64,000 bases of DNA from Methylococcaceae bacterium UBA662 (GTDB lineage: Bacteria; Pseudomonadota; Gammaproteobacteria; Methylococcales; Methylomonadaceae), in assembly GCA_002299425.1 (NCBI GenBank), contig DBNW01000053.1, forward strand, positions 62,481 through 126,480, given 5' to 3'. A model generated the notes under the pieces. It saw nothing but the letters and a program-made list of their open reading frames with translations, was not told the origin of the DNA and did not search any database. The position numbers and the translations under genes were made by a program. Shown here piece by piece: positions 46,882-57,000 of the stretch. Each line of letters opens with the position of its first letter. The first letter of the stretch is position 1.

Positions 46882-49800
46882 ATGTTCGTCTTGCATAGCT
46901 CCAACAAAACCGAAAACCTGGCCGCTCACTTGGCCACGCTCCTGCACAGTGCCCCCTTGACACTTCCTTTGACAAAAGAAGTGTGCTTGATTCAAGGTCA
47001 AGGTATGGAACGCTGGTTACCCCAGTATTTAGCCAGCCAAATGGGTGTGTTTGGCAATTATGCGTTTTTTTTTCCCCATAAATTTTTTAGTGCCCTAGCG
47101 CAACGAATCGGCTTGTCGTTGGACAATGCCGCCTTCGACCGGGACAGGCTGGTCTGGTTGCTGGAAGCGGTGCTGCGGGATTTAGACGAGCTGCGCGAAC
47201 TTGAACGCGTAGCCGGTTATTTGCAGGGCCACGGCAGCGTATTAAAGCGCTACCAACTGGCTTTACAGCTCGCACAGCTATTTGACCAATATCAAATTAT
47301 GCGCCCTGATATGCTGGCCGTATGGGAGCGAGGCGGGCTTGTGTATGGCACCGACAACGAAGCTTGGCAAAAAATTTTATGGCTCTGTGTTAGCAAAATG
47401 GCCGGGCAAACCCACCGTGGTCGGCTGTGGGAGATGCTGGCTGACCGATTAAACGCAGCCAACCCTGGCGCATTCAAGGGTTTGTTGCCGGAACGGGTCT
47501 GTGTTTTTGGTATCAACACCCTGCCGCCCTTGTTTTTAACGTGTCTACACAGTGTGTCCAGGCATTGCCAGGTGCATTTTTTTTTACTGAATCCCGCGCA
47601 GGTTTTTTGGATCGGGTCCGGGTTCGATTTTGCCGACAAACGCGGGCTCTGCGATCAGGAGGCGGCTCCCGAGGGTCATCCGTTGCTGGCAGCACTGGGC
47701 CAGCAGGGCAGGGAGTTCCAGACGCTGTTGCTAGAGCGCGTGCCATGCACACAAGAGCTAGACAGCTTTGAGCTTAACGAAGGCGACAGCACGCTGCAAG
47801 CGTTACAAAACGACCTGCTCAATGATCGATTGACGGCAGGACCGTTGCCTAATGATGGGTCGATTAGCCTGCATGCCTGCCATTCGAAATTGCGTGAAGT
47901 AGAAGTTTTAAAAGATTTATTGTTGCAGGCTTGGGAAGAAGACTCTGATTTGGCGTTGCGCGATACCGTGGTGATGGCACCCGACATCCAGGACTACGAG
48001 CCTTTTATTAGTGCCGTGTTCGTCGATATTCCCCATGCCATAGCCGACCGTAGCCTGCGTCTGGACAACGCGCTGCTGGGTATTTTTGTCCAGTTTCTAA
48101 ACCTAAGCCAGAGTCGTTTCGGTTGGCGTGAGGTGTGCGCGGTGTTGGAACAGCCGGTTGTCCATGCCAGTTTTGGCCTGTCGGAAGCTGACCTTGCTCT
48201 GGTCAATTACTGGTTACAAGAAACGCAGGTGCGTTGGGGTAAATCGGCTGCCCACAAAAGTGAGCTTGGCTTGCCAGAATCCTCGGAAAACACCTGGCAA
48301 GCCGCGCTGGATCGGTTATTGATGGGGTATGTGGTCGGCAGCGATGAAGAATTTGTCGATGGCGTATTGCCTTATAAAAACATTGAAGGGTTGTCCGCCT
48401 CGGCTTTAGGAGGGCTCGACAGCTTCATGCGCCTGTTGTTTGAGGCCAGTGACGACCTAAAACAGCCCCGCCCACGGGTACGCTGGACGGAAGATTTGTT
48501 GAGCTATGCTGAAAAACTCCTGTCCTCGGCAGCACCGGATACCCGCTGGGAGCTGGATCAGCTTTTGATGGTGTTGTCTGAGGATGCGATGGATGCAGCA
48601 AACTCTGCAACTGAATACCTGAACCGAATTGACATCGAGTTTTCTGTCATTGTCTACTGGTTGAACAACAGGTTGGATGAACGCCAATCCAACCATGGCT
48701 TTTTACGCGGGTGTGTCACCTTTTGCTCGATACTGCCCATGCGTTCTATCCCCTTTAAGGTAGGGGCCTTGCTGGGCATGGATGAAGGTCAGTTCCCGAA
48801 AATAGACCAGACCCCCGCATTTGATTTACTGGCCGCCAATTATCGTCTGGGCGACCGCTCCAGTCGCGTGGATAACCGTTATCAATTTTTAGAAATCCTG
48901 TTGTCCACCCGGCAAAAACTCATCATCACCTACGTCGGACAATCTATGGTCAGCAACGAACCGCTGCCGCCCTCGGTGGTTGTCAGCGAATTGCTGGATG
49001 TCTTAAAAAACCACTACCAGCTTAATGACCTGATCACGCGCCATCGCTTACATGCGTTTAGTCCGCAGTATTTTTTGAGCGACAGCCAGCTGTTCAGTTA
49101 CTCGACCGCCAATTGGGCCATTGCCCAGTGCTTGACCCAAAAGCCGCCTAAGCCAAGCAACCTAGCCCCTTGGTGGCAAGGTCACACGCCACAAAAACCC
49201 AGCCTCATCATAGAGCTAAGCGATTTATTGGCGTTTTTTCGAAACCCACAAAAACATTTTTTTGCTAAACAACTGGGCTTGCGGTTTCAGGGCATCGAGA
49301 CCATTGACGCAGAACGCGAGCCATTCCAGCTTGGTTTTCTTGACACGTATGAAATCCAGCACGAATGGCTTGGTCGCCAACTGGCCGGGAAAACGTTTCC
49401 ACTGGCCAAGCTGCAAGCCCAAGGCCGGTGGCCTCAAGGTCCTGTCGGTGAATTGGAATTTGCCCGGCAACAGCCGTTAATCGGGCAATTTATCGACAAA
49501 ATAAAAGCACTGGATTTAGGCCCGGCGTTGCCTGATTTGCTCATTGATTTGCAGTTAGGCAGGTTCCGTATCGTCGGCAAACTTAGCCACCGTCACGCAC
49601 GCGGCACGTTGTGTTACCGCTTCAGTACGCTCAAAGGCAAAGACTTTATCAGTGCCGGGTTGCAACACCTGATCGGCAACCAAATTCAAGCCCAAGTTAC
49701 CTGGTTATTGGCCAGTGACGAGGCCATCGAATTTAAGCCAGAACACTGTTCATTAAGCAATTTGGTATCCTGGCTAGACATTTACAGCGTCGGGCAAACC

Positions 49801-50034
49801 CGGCCGGATGCGTTTTTTGTCGAAGCCGCCTTAGCCTATGTAAAAGCCAAGGCTGACCACAAACCGCCTTTGCTCAAGGCAAACCATGTGTTGGCAGCGG
49901 CCCTGGAAAAATCCTATGAACCGACTTTAAGGCAATTGTACGGACAGGCCAGCGGGCCGCTTTCGGTGTTAGGGAAAGACTTTGCTAGCCAATGCGATAC
50001 GTTATTGCATCCGCTCTGGCAGGCAACCCACTAG
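46882..50034 (+). CDS. recC: RecC, exodeoxyribonuclease V gamma subunit
   Basis: Scaffold and Chi-reading subunit of the RecBCD helicase-nuclease. At 1050 aa it has the expected start (FVLHSSNKTENLAAHL), the QGQGMERWLPQYLA segment of the first helicase-like domain, FGINTLPPLF (about 210), and the C-terminal inactive nuclease-like domain (about 790-1050). RecC lacks active helicase motifs, as expected. recB and recD are not adjacent, which is unusual: the next gene is gnd. No ribosome site is obvious. Confidence 0.93.
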   Translation: MFVLHSSNKTENLAAHLATLLHSAPLTLPLTKEVCLIQGQGMERWLPQYLASQMGVFGNYAFFFPHKFFSALAQRIGLSLDNAAFDRDRLVWLLEAVLRDLDELRELERVAGYLQGHGSVLKRYQLALQLAQLFDQYQIMRPDMLAVWERGGLVYGTDNEAWQKILWLCVSKMAGQTHRGRLWEMLADRLNAANPGAFKGLLPERVCVFGINTLPPLFLTCLHSVSRHCQVHFFLLNPAQVFWIGSGFDFADKRGLCDQEAAPEGHPLLAALGQQGREFQTLLLERVPCTQELDSFELNEGDSTLQALQNDLLNDRLTAGPLPNDGSISLHACHSKLREVEVLKDLLLQAWEEDSDLALRDTVVMAPDIQDYEPFISAVFVDIPHAIADRSLRLDNALLGIFVQFLNLSQSRFGWREVCAVLEQPVVHASFGLSEADLALVNYWLQETQVRWGKSAAHKSELGLPESSENTWQAALDRLLMGYVVGSDEEFVDGVLPYKNIEGLSASALGGLDSFMRLLFEASDDLKQPRPRVRWTEDLLSYAEKLLSSAAPDTRWELDQLLMVLSEDAMDAANSATEYLNRIDIEFSVIVYWLNNRLDERQSNHGFLRGCVTFCSILPMRSIPFKVGALLGMDEGQFPKIDQTPAFDLLAANYRLGDRSSRVDNRYQFLEILLSTRQKLIITYVGQSMVSNEPLPPSVVVSELLDVLKNHYQLNDLITRHRLHAFSPQYFLSDSQLFSYSTANWAIAQCLTQKPPKPSNLAPWWQGHTPQKPSLIIELSDLLAFFRNPQKHFFAKQLGLRFQGIETIDAEREPFQLGFLDTYEIQHEWLGRQLAGKTFPLAKLQAQGRWPQGPVGELEFARQQPLIGQFIDKIKALDLGPALPDLLIDLQLGRFRIVGKLSHRHARGTLCYRFSTLKGKDFISAGLQHLIGNQIQAQVTWLLASDEAIEFKPEHCSLSNLVSWLDIYSVGQTRPDAFFVEAALAYVKAKADHKPPLLKANHVLAAALEKSYEPTLRQLYGQASGPLSVLGKDFASQCDTLLHPLWQATH

Positions 50035-50108
50035 ATGGCCTAGCGGATGCTTTTGCGGCAAAACATGGTAGTATCGAGCAACAAAAATCAAAGCAAGCAG
50101 GTAAACAA

Positions 50109-51557
50109 ATGAGAGCAAACATTGGCCTAATTGGCTTGGCCGTCATGGGGCAAAATCTTGCCCTGAACATGGATGATCACGGCTTTCGAGTGGCTGTGCA
50201 TAACCGTACTGCGCGTACCGTCGACGATTTTTTGGCCGGCCCTGCGGAAAATACCCACATTATCGGCTGCCATACACTCGAAGAACTGATCGACGCGCTC
50301 GATGCCCCTAGGGTAGTGATGCTGATGGTGAAAGCGGGCGAGGTGGTGGATCACTACATCGACAAATTAGCTTCTTTGCTGTCCCCCGGCGACATTGTTA
50401 TCGACGGCGGCAACTCTTTGTTTACCGACACCAACCGCCGTACCCAATACCTTAAGGGACGTGACATTCATTTTATTGGTGCCGGTGTTTCAGGCGGGGA
50501 AGAAGGTGCCCGGCACGGGCCTTCGATAATGCCGGGTGGCAATCCTGCGGCATGGCCCACCGTGAAAGCGATTTTTCAAGCCATCAGTGCCCAAGTGGAT
50601 GGCCAGCCTTGTTGCGAATGGGTAGGGGAAAACGGAGCCGGGCATTATGTAAAAATGGTGCACAACGGCATTGAATACGGCGATATGCAGTTAATTTGCG
50701 AAGCCTACCAATTGCTGTCGGAAGGGTTAGGGTTGAGTGCCGAAGAACTGCACGGCATTTTTAACGAGTGGAACCAAGGCCGGTTAAGCTCGTATTTGAT
50801 TGAAATCACGGCGGACATTTTTGCTTTCAAAGATGCAGACGGCCAACCGCTGGTGGAAAAAATCCTCGATACCGCCGGCCAAAAAGGCACCGGCAAATGG
50901 GTCGGCATCAACGCTTTAGACTTAGGCATTCCGTTAACTTTAATTGGTGAGTCGGTGTTTGCCCGCTGCTTGTCGGCACAAAAAGAAGAACGCTTGGCTG
51001 CGGCAAACACGTTGCCGGCCCGCCCCGCGACCGCTTTTTCTGGCGACAAACAAGCCTTGATAGCCGCTATCGGTGATGCCTTGTATGCAGCCAAAATTAT
51101 CTCCTATGCCCAAGGTTTTAGGCTGATGCGTGAGGCCTCCAGCGAATACGGTTTTTCATTGAATTACGGGGAAATTGCCTTGATGTGGCGCGGCGGTTGC
51201 ATTATTCGCAGCCACTTTTTAAGTGACATCAAGCACGCTTACGAGCAAAACCCCGACCTTGAAAACCTCTTGCTGGCCGAGTTTTTTGTCAAGGCTATCA
51301 GCCAAGCCGATGCCGGCTGGCGCCAAGCCGTCATGTTAGGTATTGAACTGGGCATCCCGACTCCGGCTTTTTCCTCCGCCTTAGCTTACTACGACGGCTA
51401 CCGCAGTGCGCACTTACCCGCCAATTTGTTGCAGGCGCAACGCGATTATTTTGGTGCGCACCGCTACGAACGCGTCGACCAACCTAGGGGTCAGTTTTTC
51501 CATACCGATTGGACCGGACGTGGCGGCAAAACCGCTTCTTCCACCTACAGCGTTTAA
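50109..51557 (+). CDS. gnd: 6-Phosphogluconate dehydrogenase, decarboxylating
   Basis: Oxidises 6-phosphogluconate to ribulose 5-phosphate, CO2 and NAD(P)H. Seen: Rossmann motif GLAVMGQNLALN (about residues 8-19), substrate loop GVSGGEEGARHGPSIMPGG (about 127-145), catalytic KMVHNGIEYGD (Lys and His-Asn, about 183-193), and the C-terminal HTDWTG. I use the ATG at 50109 (482 aa), preceded by CAGG; an in-frame ATG 39 codons upstream lies within recC. First of three genes of the oxidative pentose phosphate branch. Confidence 0.96.
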   Translation: MRANIGLIGLAVMGQNLALNMDDHGFRVAVHNRTARTVDDFLAGPAENTHIIGCHTLEELIDALDAPRVVMLMVKAGEVVDHYIDKLASLLSPGDIVIDGGNSLFTDTNRRTQYLKGRDIHFIGAGVSGGEEGARHGPSIMPGGNPAAWPTVKAIFQAISAQVDGQPCCEWVGENGAGHYVKMVHNGIEYGDMQLICEAYQLLSEGLGLSAEELHGIFNEWNQGRLSSYLIEITADIFAFKDADGQPLVEKILDTAGQKGTGKWVGINALDLGIPLTLIGESVFARCLSAQKEERLAAANTLPARPATAFSGDKQALIAAIGDALYAAKIISYAQGFRLMREASSEYGFSLNYGEIALMWRGGCIIRSHFLSDIKHAYEQNPDLENLLLAEFFVKAISQADAGWRQAVMLGIELGIPTPAFSSALAYYDGYRSAHLPANLLQAQRDYFGAHRYERVDQPRGQFFHTDWTGRGGKTASSTYSV

Positions 51558-51607
51558 AAGGGCAGGGCACACGTCTTGTCTATTGATCCCTACTGTCATC
51601 TTAACTT

Positions 51608-53092
51608 ATGCAAGCAGAACCCTGTACTTACATCATCTTCGGGGCCACCGGCAACTTGTCCCGGATCAAACTTATGCCGGCTTTGTACCATCTGGATGTC
51701 GCTGGAAAATTACCGCAAGGCACCCGCATCCTGGCGATGGGGCGCCGGGTATGGGACCAACAAAAATGGCGTTCTGAAGTTCGCGACATGGTGATGGCCA
51801 AGGCCCATGATGCTTTTGACGAACAGGTGTTCCAGCGTTTTTGCGACCGCCTTTATTACCATCAAGGTGATCTTAGCCAAGCCGAATGCTACCGCACACT
51901 GGCCGCAACGCTCGGGCAAGCCGGGCAATTTTCCCGCAACATAGCTTTTTACCTGTCCATCAGTCCGGCTGATTTTGGCAACGTTATTAGTCACTTGAGC
52001 GAAAACCACTTGCTCAGCGAAGAATACGGCTGGCGGCGGGTCATCATCGAAAAACCGTTCGGCTACGATTTGGACAGCGCCCAGGCCTTGCAAAAACGCA
52101 TCAGCCACTATTTGGCCGAGGAGCAGATTTACCGCATTGACCATTACTTGGGCAAGGGCATGGTGCAGAATGTTTTAGTGTTCCGTTTTGCCAACGTCAT
52201 GCTGGAACCGTTATGGAACCGCAATTACATTGACCATGTTCAGATCACCCACTCCGAAAGCATCGGCATCGACACCCGGGGCGATTACTACAACAGTGCC
52301 GGTGCCATGCGCGATATGTTGCAAAGCCATTTGCTGCAAATGCTGACGTTGGTGGCGATGGAGCCGCCGGTGTCGATGGAAGCCGAGGCGTTGCGCGATG
52401 AAAAGGTCAAAGTCTTAAAATCCATCCGCCCCATCCCCAAAGAAGCCGTCCATGCTCATGCTTTCCGCGGCCAGTACGGCAAGGGGCAAATCAACGGCGA
52501 ACGGGTGGGCGGGTATTTGGAAGAAGCCCATATCCCCACCAACAGCACCACCGAAACGTACGCTTCGATGAAGTTGTACATCGACAACTGGCGCTGGCGC
52601 GGTGTGCCGTTTTATTTGCGCACGGGCAAGCGCATGGCCAAGGCGCAATCGAGCATTTCGATATGTTTCCGGCATCCGCCGTTGCAGTTTTTCCGCGACA
52701 CCCAAGTCCACTGCATGGCCCAAAACTGGGTGTTGCTGGGCATTCAGCCGGAAGAATGTATTCGCATAGAAATGACCGTCAAAGAACCCGGCCTGGAAAT
52801 GCGTACCCGCACCAGCAGCCTGGACGCCAGCTTCCGTAACCCAAACGAAAAGGCCACAGATGCCTACGAAGACCTGTTGCTGGATGTCTTGAAGGGCGAC
52901 CGATCCTTGTTTCTGCGTTTTGACGAAGTGGAATACGCCTGGCGGATTGTCGACCCCATTCTGCAAACCTGGGCCATTGAGCGTGATTACATCGCCGTGT
53001 ACCCGGCCGGCTCCTGGGGACCGGAAGACAACCGGCTGTTCGATAAAGAAAGCCAAACTTGGCGCAGTTCCTTAACCCCGGAGTGTAAATAG
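51608..53092 (+). CDS. zwf: Glucose-6-phosphate dehydrogenase
   Basis: Oxidises glucose 6-phosphate to 6-phosphogluconolactone. The nucleotide-binding start (FGATGNLSRIKLMPALY, about 10-26), EKPFG and RIDHYLGK (about 175-182) are present. The catalytic block reads RIDHYLGKGMVQN, where many family members have DHYLGKE: Gly-Met replaces Glu-Thr just after the Lys, although His and Lys are kept. Length 494 aa is normal. The stop overlaps the pgl GTG start by one base (TAGTG), so expression is coupled. Confidence 0.95.
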   Translation: MQAEPCTYIIFGATGNLSRIKLMPALYHLDVAGKLPQGTRILAMGRRVWDQQKWRSEVRDMVMAKAHDAFDEQVFQRFCDRLYYHQGDLSQAECYRTLAATLGQAGQFSRNIAFYLSISPADFGNVISHLSENHLLSEEYGWRRVIIEKPFGYDLDSAQALQKRISHYLAEEQIYRIDHYLGKGMVQNVLVFRFANVMLEPLWNRNYIDHVQITHSESIGIDTRGDYYNSAGAMRDMLQSHLLQMLTLVAMEPPVSMEAEALRDEKVKVLKSIRPIPKEAVHAHAFRGQYGKGQINGERVGGYLEEAHIPTNSTTETYASMKLYIDNWRWRGVPFYLRTGKRMAKAQSSISICFRHPPLQFFRDTQVHCMAQNWVLLGIQPEECIRIEMTVKEPGLEMRTRTSSLDASFRNPNEKATDAYEDLLLDVLKGDRSLFLRFDEVEYAWRIVDPILQTWAIERDYIAVYPAGSWGPEDNRLFDKESQTWRSSLTPECK

Positions 53093-53781
53093 TGCAACAA
53101 AATAGCCAATGGCATCGCTTTGCCACCAGCGATCAAATCGCCGAAGCCGCCAGTAAAAAAATTCTAGCCGCCGCCCGGCAGGCCATCGCCGAACACGGGT
53201 GCTTCAAACTGGTTCTAGCCGGTGGCACCACGCCAGAAAAAGTCTACCGGCTGTTAGCCGAAAGTGCAGCAGACTGGGACCGCTGGTTGATTTATTACGG
53301 TGACGAGCGCTGCCTGCCAGTGGATCATGCCGAACGCAACAGCCAACTGGCTAAGCAGGCTTTTTTGAATGGCGCCAACATACCCGCCAAGCAGATTTTT
53401 ACTATCCCGGCCGAATTAGGGCCGGAGCAGGGCGCATTACAGTATCGAGAAATTGTCAGGTCAGCCCTGCCGTTTGACCTGGTATTGTTAGGGCTAGGCG
53501 AAGATGGCCATACCGCCAGCTTGTTTCCCGGTCATGCCCATAACCCGGACGAACTGACCCATGCCGTCGAAAATTCACCGAAACCGCCACCGGAGCGGGT
53601 GTCGCTCAGTGCCCAAGCATTAGGACAGACCCGGGAGTTGATTTTTTTAGTCACCGGCGGTAACAAACAGGAAGCTGTAAAAGCCTGGCGTTCGGGTGCT
53701 CAATTGCCTGCGGCAACCATCATGCCACCGGTCGCCGATGTCTTTATCGACGCGGCGGCTTTTCCAGAAATCGATGCTTAG
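53092..53781 (+). CDS. pgl: 6-Phosphogluconolactonase
   Basis: Hydrolyses the lactone made by Zwf to 6-phosphogluconate. Typical motifs of the SOL/DevB type are LVLAGGTTPEKVYRLL (about 39-54), YYGDERCLPVDHAERNS (about 73-89), and LLGLGEDGHTASLFPG (about 130-145). GTG start overlapping the zwf stop. At 229 aa it is normal. With gnd and zwf it completes the route from glucose 6-phosphate to ribulose 5-phosphate. Confidence 0.95.
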   Translation: MQQNSQWHRFATSDQIAEAASKKILAAARQAIAEHGCFKLVLAGGTTPEKVYRLLAESAADWDRWLIYYGDERCLPVDHAERNSQLAKQAFLNGANIPAKQIFTIPAELGPEQGALQYREIVRSALPFDLVLLGLGEDGHTASLFPGHAHNPDELTHAVENSPKPPPERVSLSAQALGQTRELIFLVTGGNKQEAVKAWRSGAQLPAATIMPPVADVFIDAAAFPEIDA

Positions 53782-53793
53782 AAATAAGCCACG

Positions 53794-53827
53794 GCAGTGT
53801 CACTGTGTGAAGGACCGGTGACACTGC
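53794..53827. repeat. Perfect 10-bp inverted repeat after pgl
   Basis: GCAGTGTCAC (53794-53803) and GTGACACTGC (53818-53827), 14-base loop, 13 bases past the pgl stop. No T run, so the terminator role is uncertain; a protein-binding site is possible. Confidence 0.6.
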
Positions 53828-53899
53828 GCGCAAAGCGGTTAAAGCGTGGTGGATTGAATCGTCTTTGACAGGCCTGCAAGTAGCGTGTCAGTAATTTCG

Positions 53900-53915
53900 C
53901 ATAATGTGTATTATG
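53900..53915. promoter_or_regulatory. Small palindrome before the MscK-like gene
   Basis: CATAAT and ATTATG flank GTGT, 86 bases before the chosen start. TTGACA at 53865-53870 lies upstream, but no -10 stands at correct spacing. May be an operator; weak evidence. Confidence 0.3.
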
Positions 53916-54001
53916 TTAAATAATGCGTTACAGCAACCGTTCCGACGTAGCCACCCGAGTTTTTTGTAAGCCCCCGACGCCCGATGACAGAACCCCGGCC
54001 C

Positions 54002-57000
54002 ATGCGTTTTTTAACGTTCGTCTTTTTGCTTGCGGCAATGCCTTGTTTAGCAACCGTGGCAACAAGCACCGAACCGCCTTATACCCAGGCCAGACTGCAA
54101 GACAAAATAAATGACCTAGATGGCAAGCAAGACATTGAAGATGGCATTAAATCCAGGCTGTTAACGCTGTATAGGTCGGCTAAAAACAATCTGGACACTC
54201 TAGATGCCTTCATTCAACGTAAAGCCGCTTTTAAACGCTCGATCAAGGAAGCACCGCTTGAAACCAAACGCTTACAAAATGAGATAAACCAACTTCAGGC
54301 GCAACTTGCCCAACAAGTGCCGGAAGATTTTAGCCGCATCAGCACCGAAGAGCTGGAACAACGGTTAATTTTAGAAAAGGAAAAAATCAGCGGTCTAGAC
54401 GAACAAATCAAAAAACTGGCCAATGAACAGGTCTTGCAAAACAGCAGGCCGCCGTTGATCCGCTCTGAAATGGTCGCCGCACAACAAGAAATAGACACTA
54501 GTCAAAAAAAACTGGAGGGGCTGTCGCTCAGCGACAAAACCAAGCCAGAAATTGAGGCCGAGCAGATTTATTTAAAAACCGCAATGGATGCTAGGGCCGC
54601 CGAACTCAATAGCTTGGAGATCGAAGCCATCAGCAACCCCTCACGGATAGAACGCTTGCAAGCCAAACTGCTCTGGCTTAGCCTGCAAAAAGACAGCAAA
54701 AATCATGTTGTTGCCGCCATAGAAAGCTTGTTGGCCGAGCGCAGGCAAAAAGATGCCAAGCAAGCCCAAGACGCCCTGACTCAGGCGGAAAAAGAACTCG
54801 CCGGCAAACCTGCGGTAATTCAAGCCATAACCCATGAAAACATCCGTTACAGCCAAGAATTGCAGGGTATAACCGATAACATTGAACACTTGCTTTCTCA
54901 AAAAACCCTGTTGGACAGCAAAGCTCTAGCAATCGAGGAAGATTTCAAAGACGCCGACAAAAAGATCGCCCTGGCCAGTGTCAGCCCGGCTCTGGGTAAA
55001 ATTCTGCGTGAGCAAAGGCGCAATTTAGCACTGGACAGCCAACTTGCCACCTGGGCGGAGACCGTTCAAAACGAGACTGCCTTGGCCAGCCTCAGCGTGT
55101 ACAGGGTCGAAGAACGCTTAAAAAAATTACTGGATAGTGACACGGTATTAAAGGAACTGATGGTCTCTCAGGTTCCAGAAACCTTACTGCCCCAGCAACG
55201 CATGATGATCCAAGCGGAATTGCGAGTGCTGTTGAATAGCCAAAAAGATCTGCTGAACAAACTGGAAGCGGCGGGTAAAACGTATTTGCGTGCCTTGGGT
55301 GAGTTTGATTTTACCCGGGAACAAATGGCTGCTAAGACAAAGCGGTTTGCCGACTATTTGGATGAGAATTTATTGTGGGTTCCCAGCGCCAATCCCATTA
55401 ACATGAATTTTCCGGCCGACCTGTTAGAGTCCATGCGCATGTTGATTTCACCCAGCGATTGGGCCGCTGTCGCCAAAGACAGCCTAAACGCCGTAGCCAA
55501 ATGGCCCTTCGCCACTGCCACGGCGGCATTGGGCTGGTTGTTGCTGCTCGTCAGTCGTGGCCAATGCAAAAAGCAACTGGTGCTGGCTACGCAACGGCTA
55601 GGCAAGCCTTATACCGACCGGTTTGCCCATACCTTAATGGCCTTGCTGTACACCGCCAGTCTCGTGCTACCTCTGCCCGTCTTAGCGTATGGCTGGGGCT
55701 GGCTGTTAAGCAACCCGAATGACGGCAGTCATTTTGGCAAAGCCGTGGGTGTTGGCTTGCAATCAGCGGCGGTAGCTTTTGTATTTTTGCAATTTGTTTA
55801 TCAGTTGTTTGCAAGCAACGGAGTTTTCCGCCGCCACTTCCACTGGCAAAAAGACAGCGTGCTCTTGTTTCGCGCCCACATGGGGTGGCTGCGTTGGGTT
55901 GTCGTCCCCACTGCATTTTTAATCAGCATAACCCACGCCTCGCCGGACTTAACCCATAGTGACAGCCTAGGACGCCTGGCTTTAATCGTTGTCCTAGCCG
56001 GCCTCTCGGTATTTTTGTACCGGCTATTAAATCCCCAACGGTGTATTGTGCAGCCTTTCCTGTTAGCGCATCCGCACAGTTGGGCCAACAAGCTGCGGTT
56101 ATTCTGGTTTCCTTTTGCCGTACTCTGCCCTATCGTGTTCATAGGTTTTGCGGCCACCGGTTATTATCTAAGTGCTTTAGAGCTGCAACAAAAATTAATG
56201 GTGACGTTGCGGTTTATGTTTTTGGTGCTGATTATCCATCAACTGGTGCTGCGCTGGCTGACCTTGGTCAACCGGCAAATTGCTTTTGAGAACATCCGCA
56301 AAAAAAAGAAAGCCGCCACGCAAAGTGAAAAACATCCCGTCCCGCAAGGCGGCGAAGAACGGGTTTTGCCGATAGACGAGTACTTAATTGACATACCCAA
56401 GATCAATGCCCAAACCATGAAATTGCTGGCCATGTGCATTAGTTTTGCATTACTGGTTGGCTTATGGTTGATTTGGGGCAACATTTTGCCTGCTTTTTCA
56501 TTCCTAGATCAGATCGTACTTTGGCAGCACGAAACCCTCATCGACAAACAATTGGCCATGCAGCCGATTACCTTAACCAATCTGTTATTGGCCCTGCTGT
56601 ATGGGTTTGTCATGATGGTGTCCGTGGCTAATTTTTCAGGATTAATGGAGTTGCTCTTGTTTGGCAGGATGGATGTGGAAGCCGGCAGCCGCTACGCCAT
56701 CAACCAAATAGCCAAATACGTGATGGTTTCCATAGGCCTGTTTGTCATCGTCAATGAACTGGGCGGCAGTTGGTCGCAACTGCAATGGTTGGTGGCGGCC
56801 TTAGGCGTCGGCTTAGGCTTTGGTCTGCAAGAGATTTTCGCCAATTTGGTGTCCGGTATCATTTTGTTGTTTGAACGACCCATCCGCATTGGCGACACCG
56901 TTACCATTGGCGAAGTTACCGGCAAAGTGTGCCGTATCCAAATGCGCGCGACCACCATCATGGACTGGGATCAAAAAGAACTGATAGTGCCCAACAAAAC

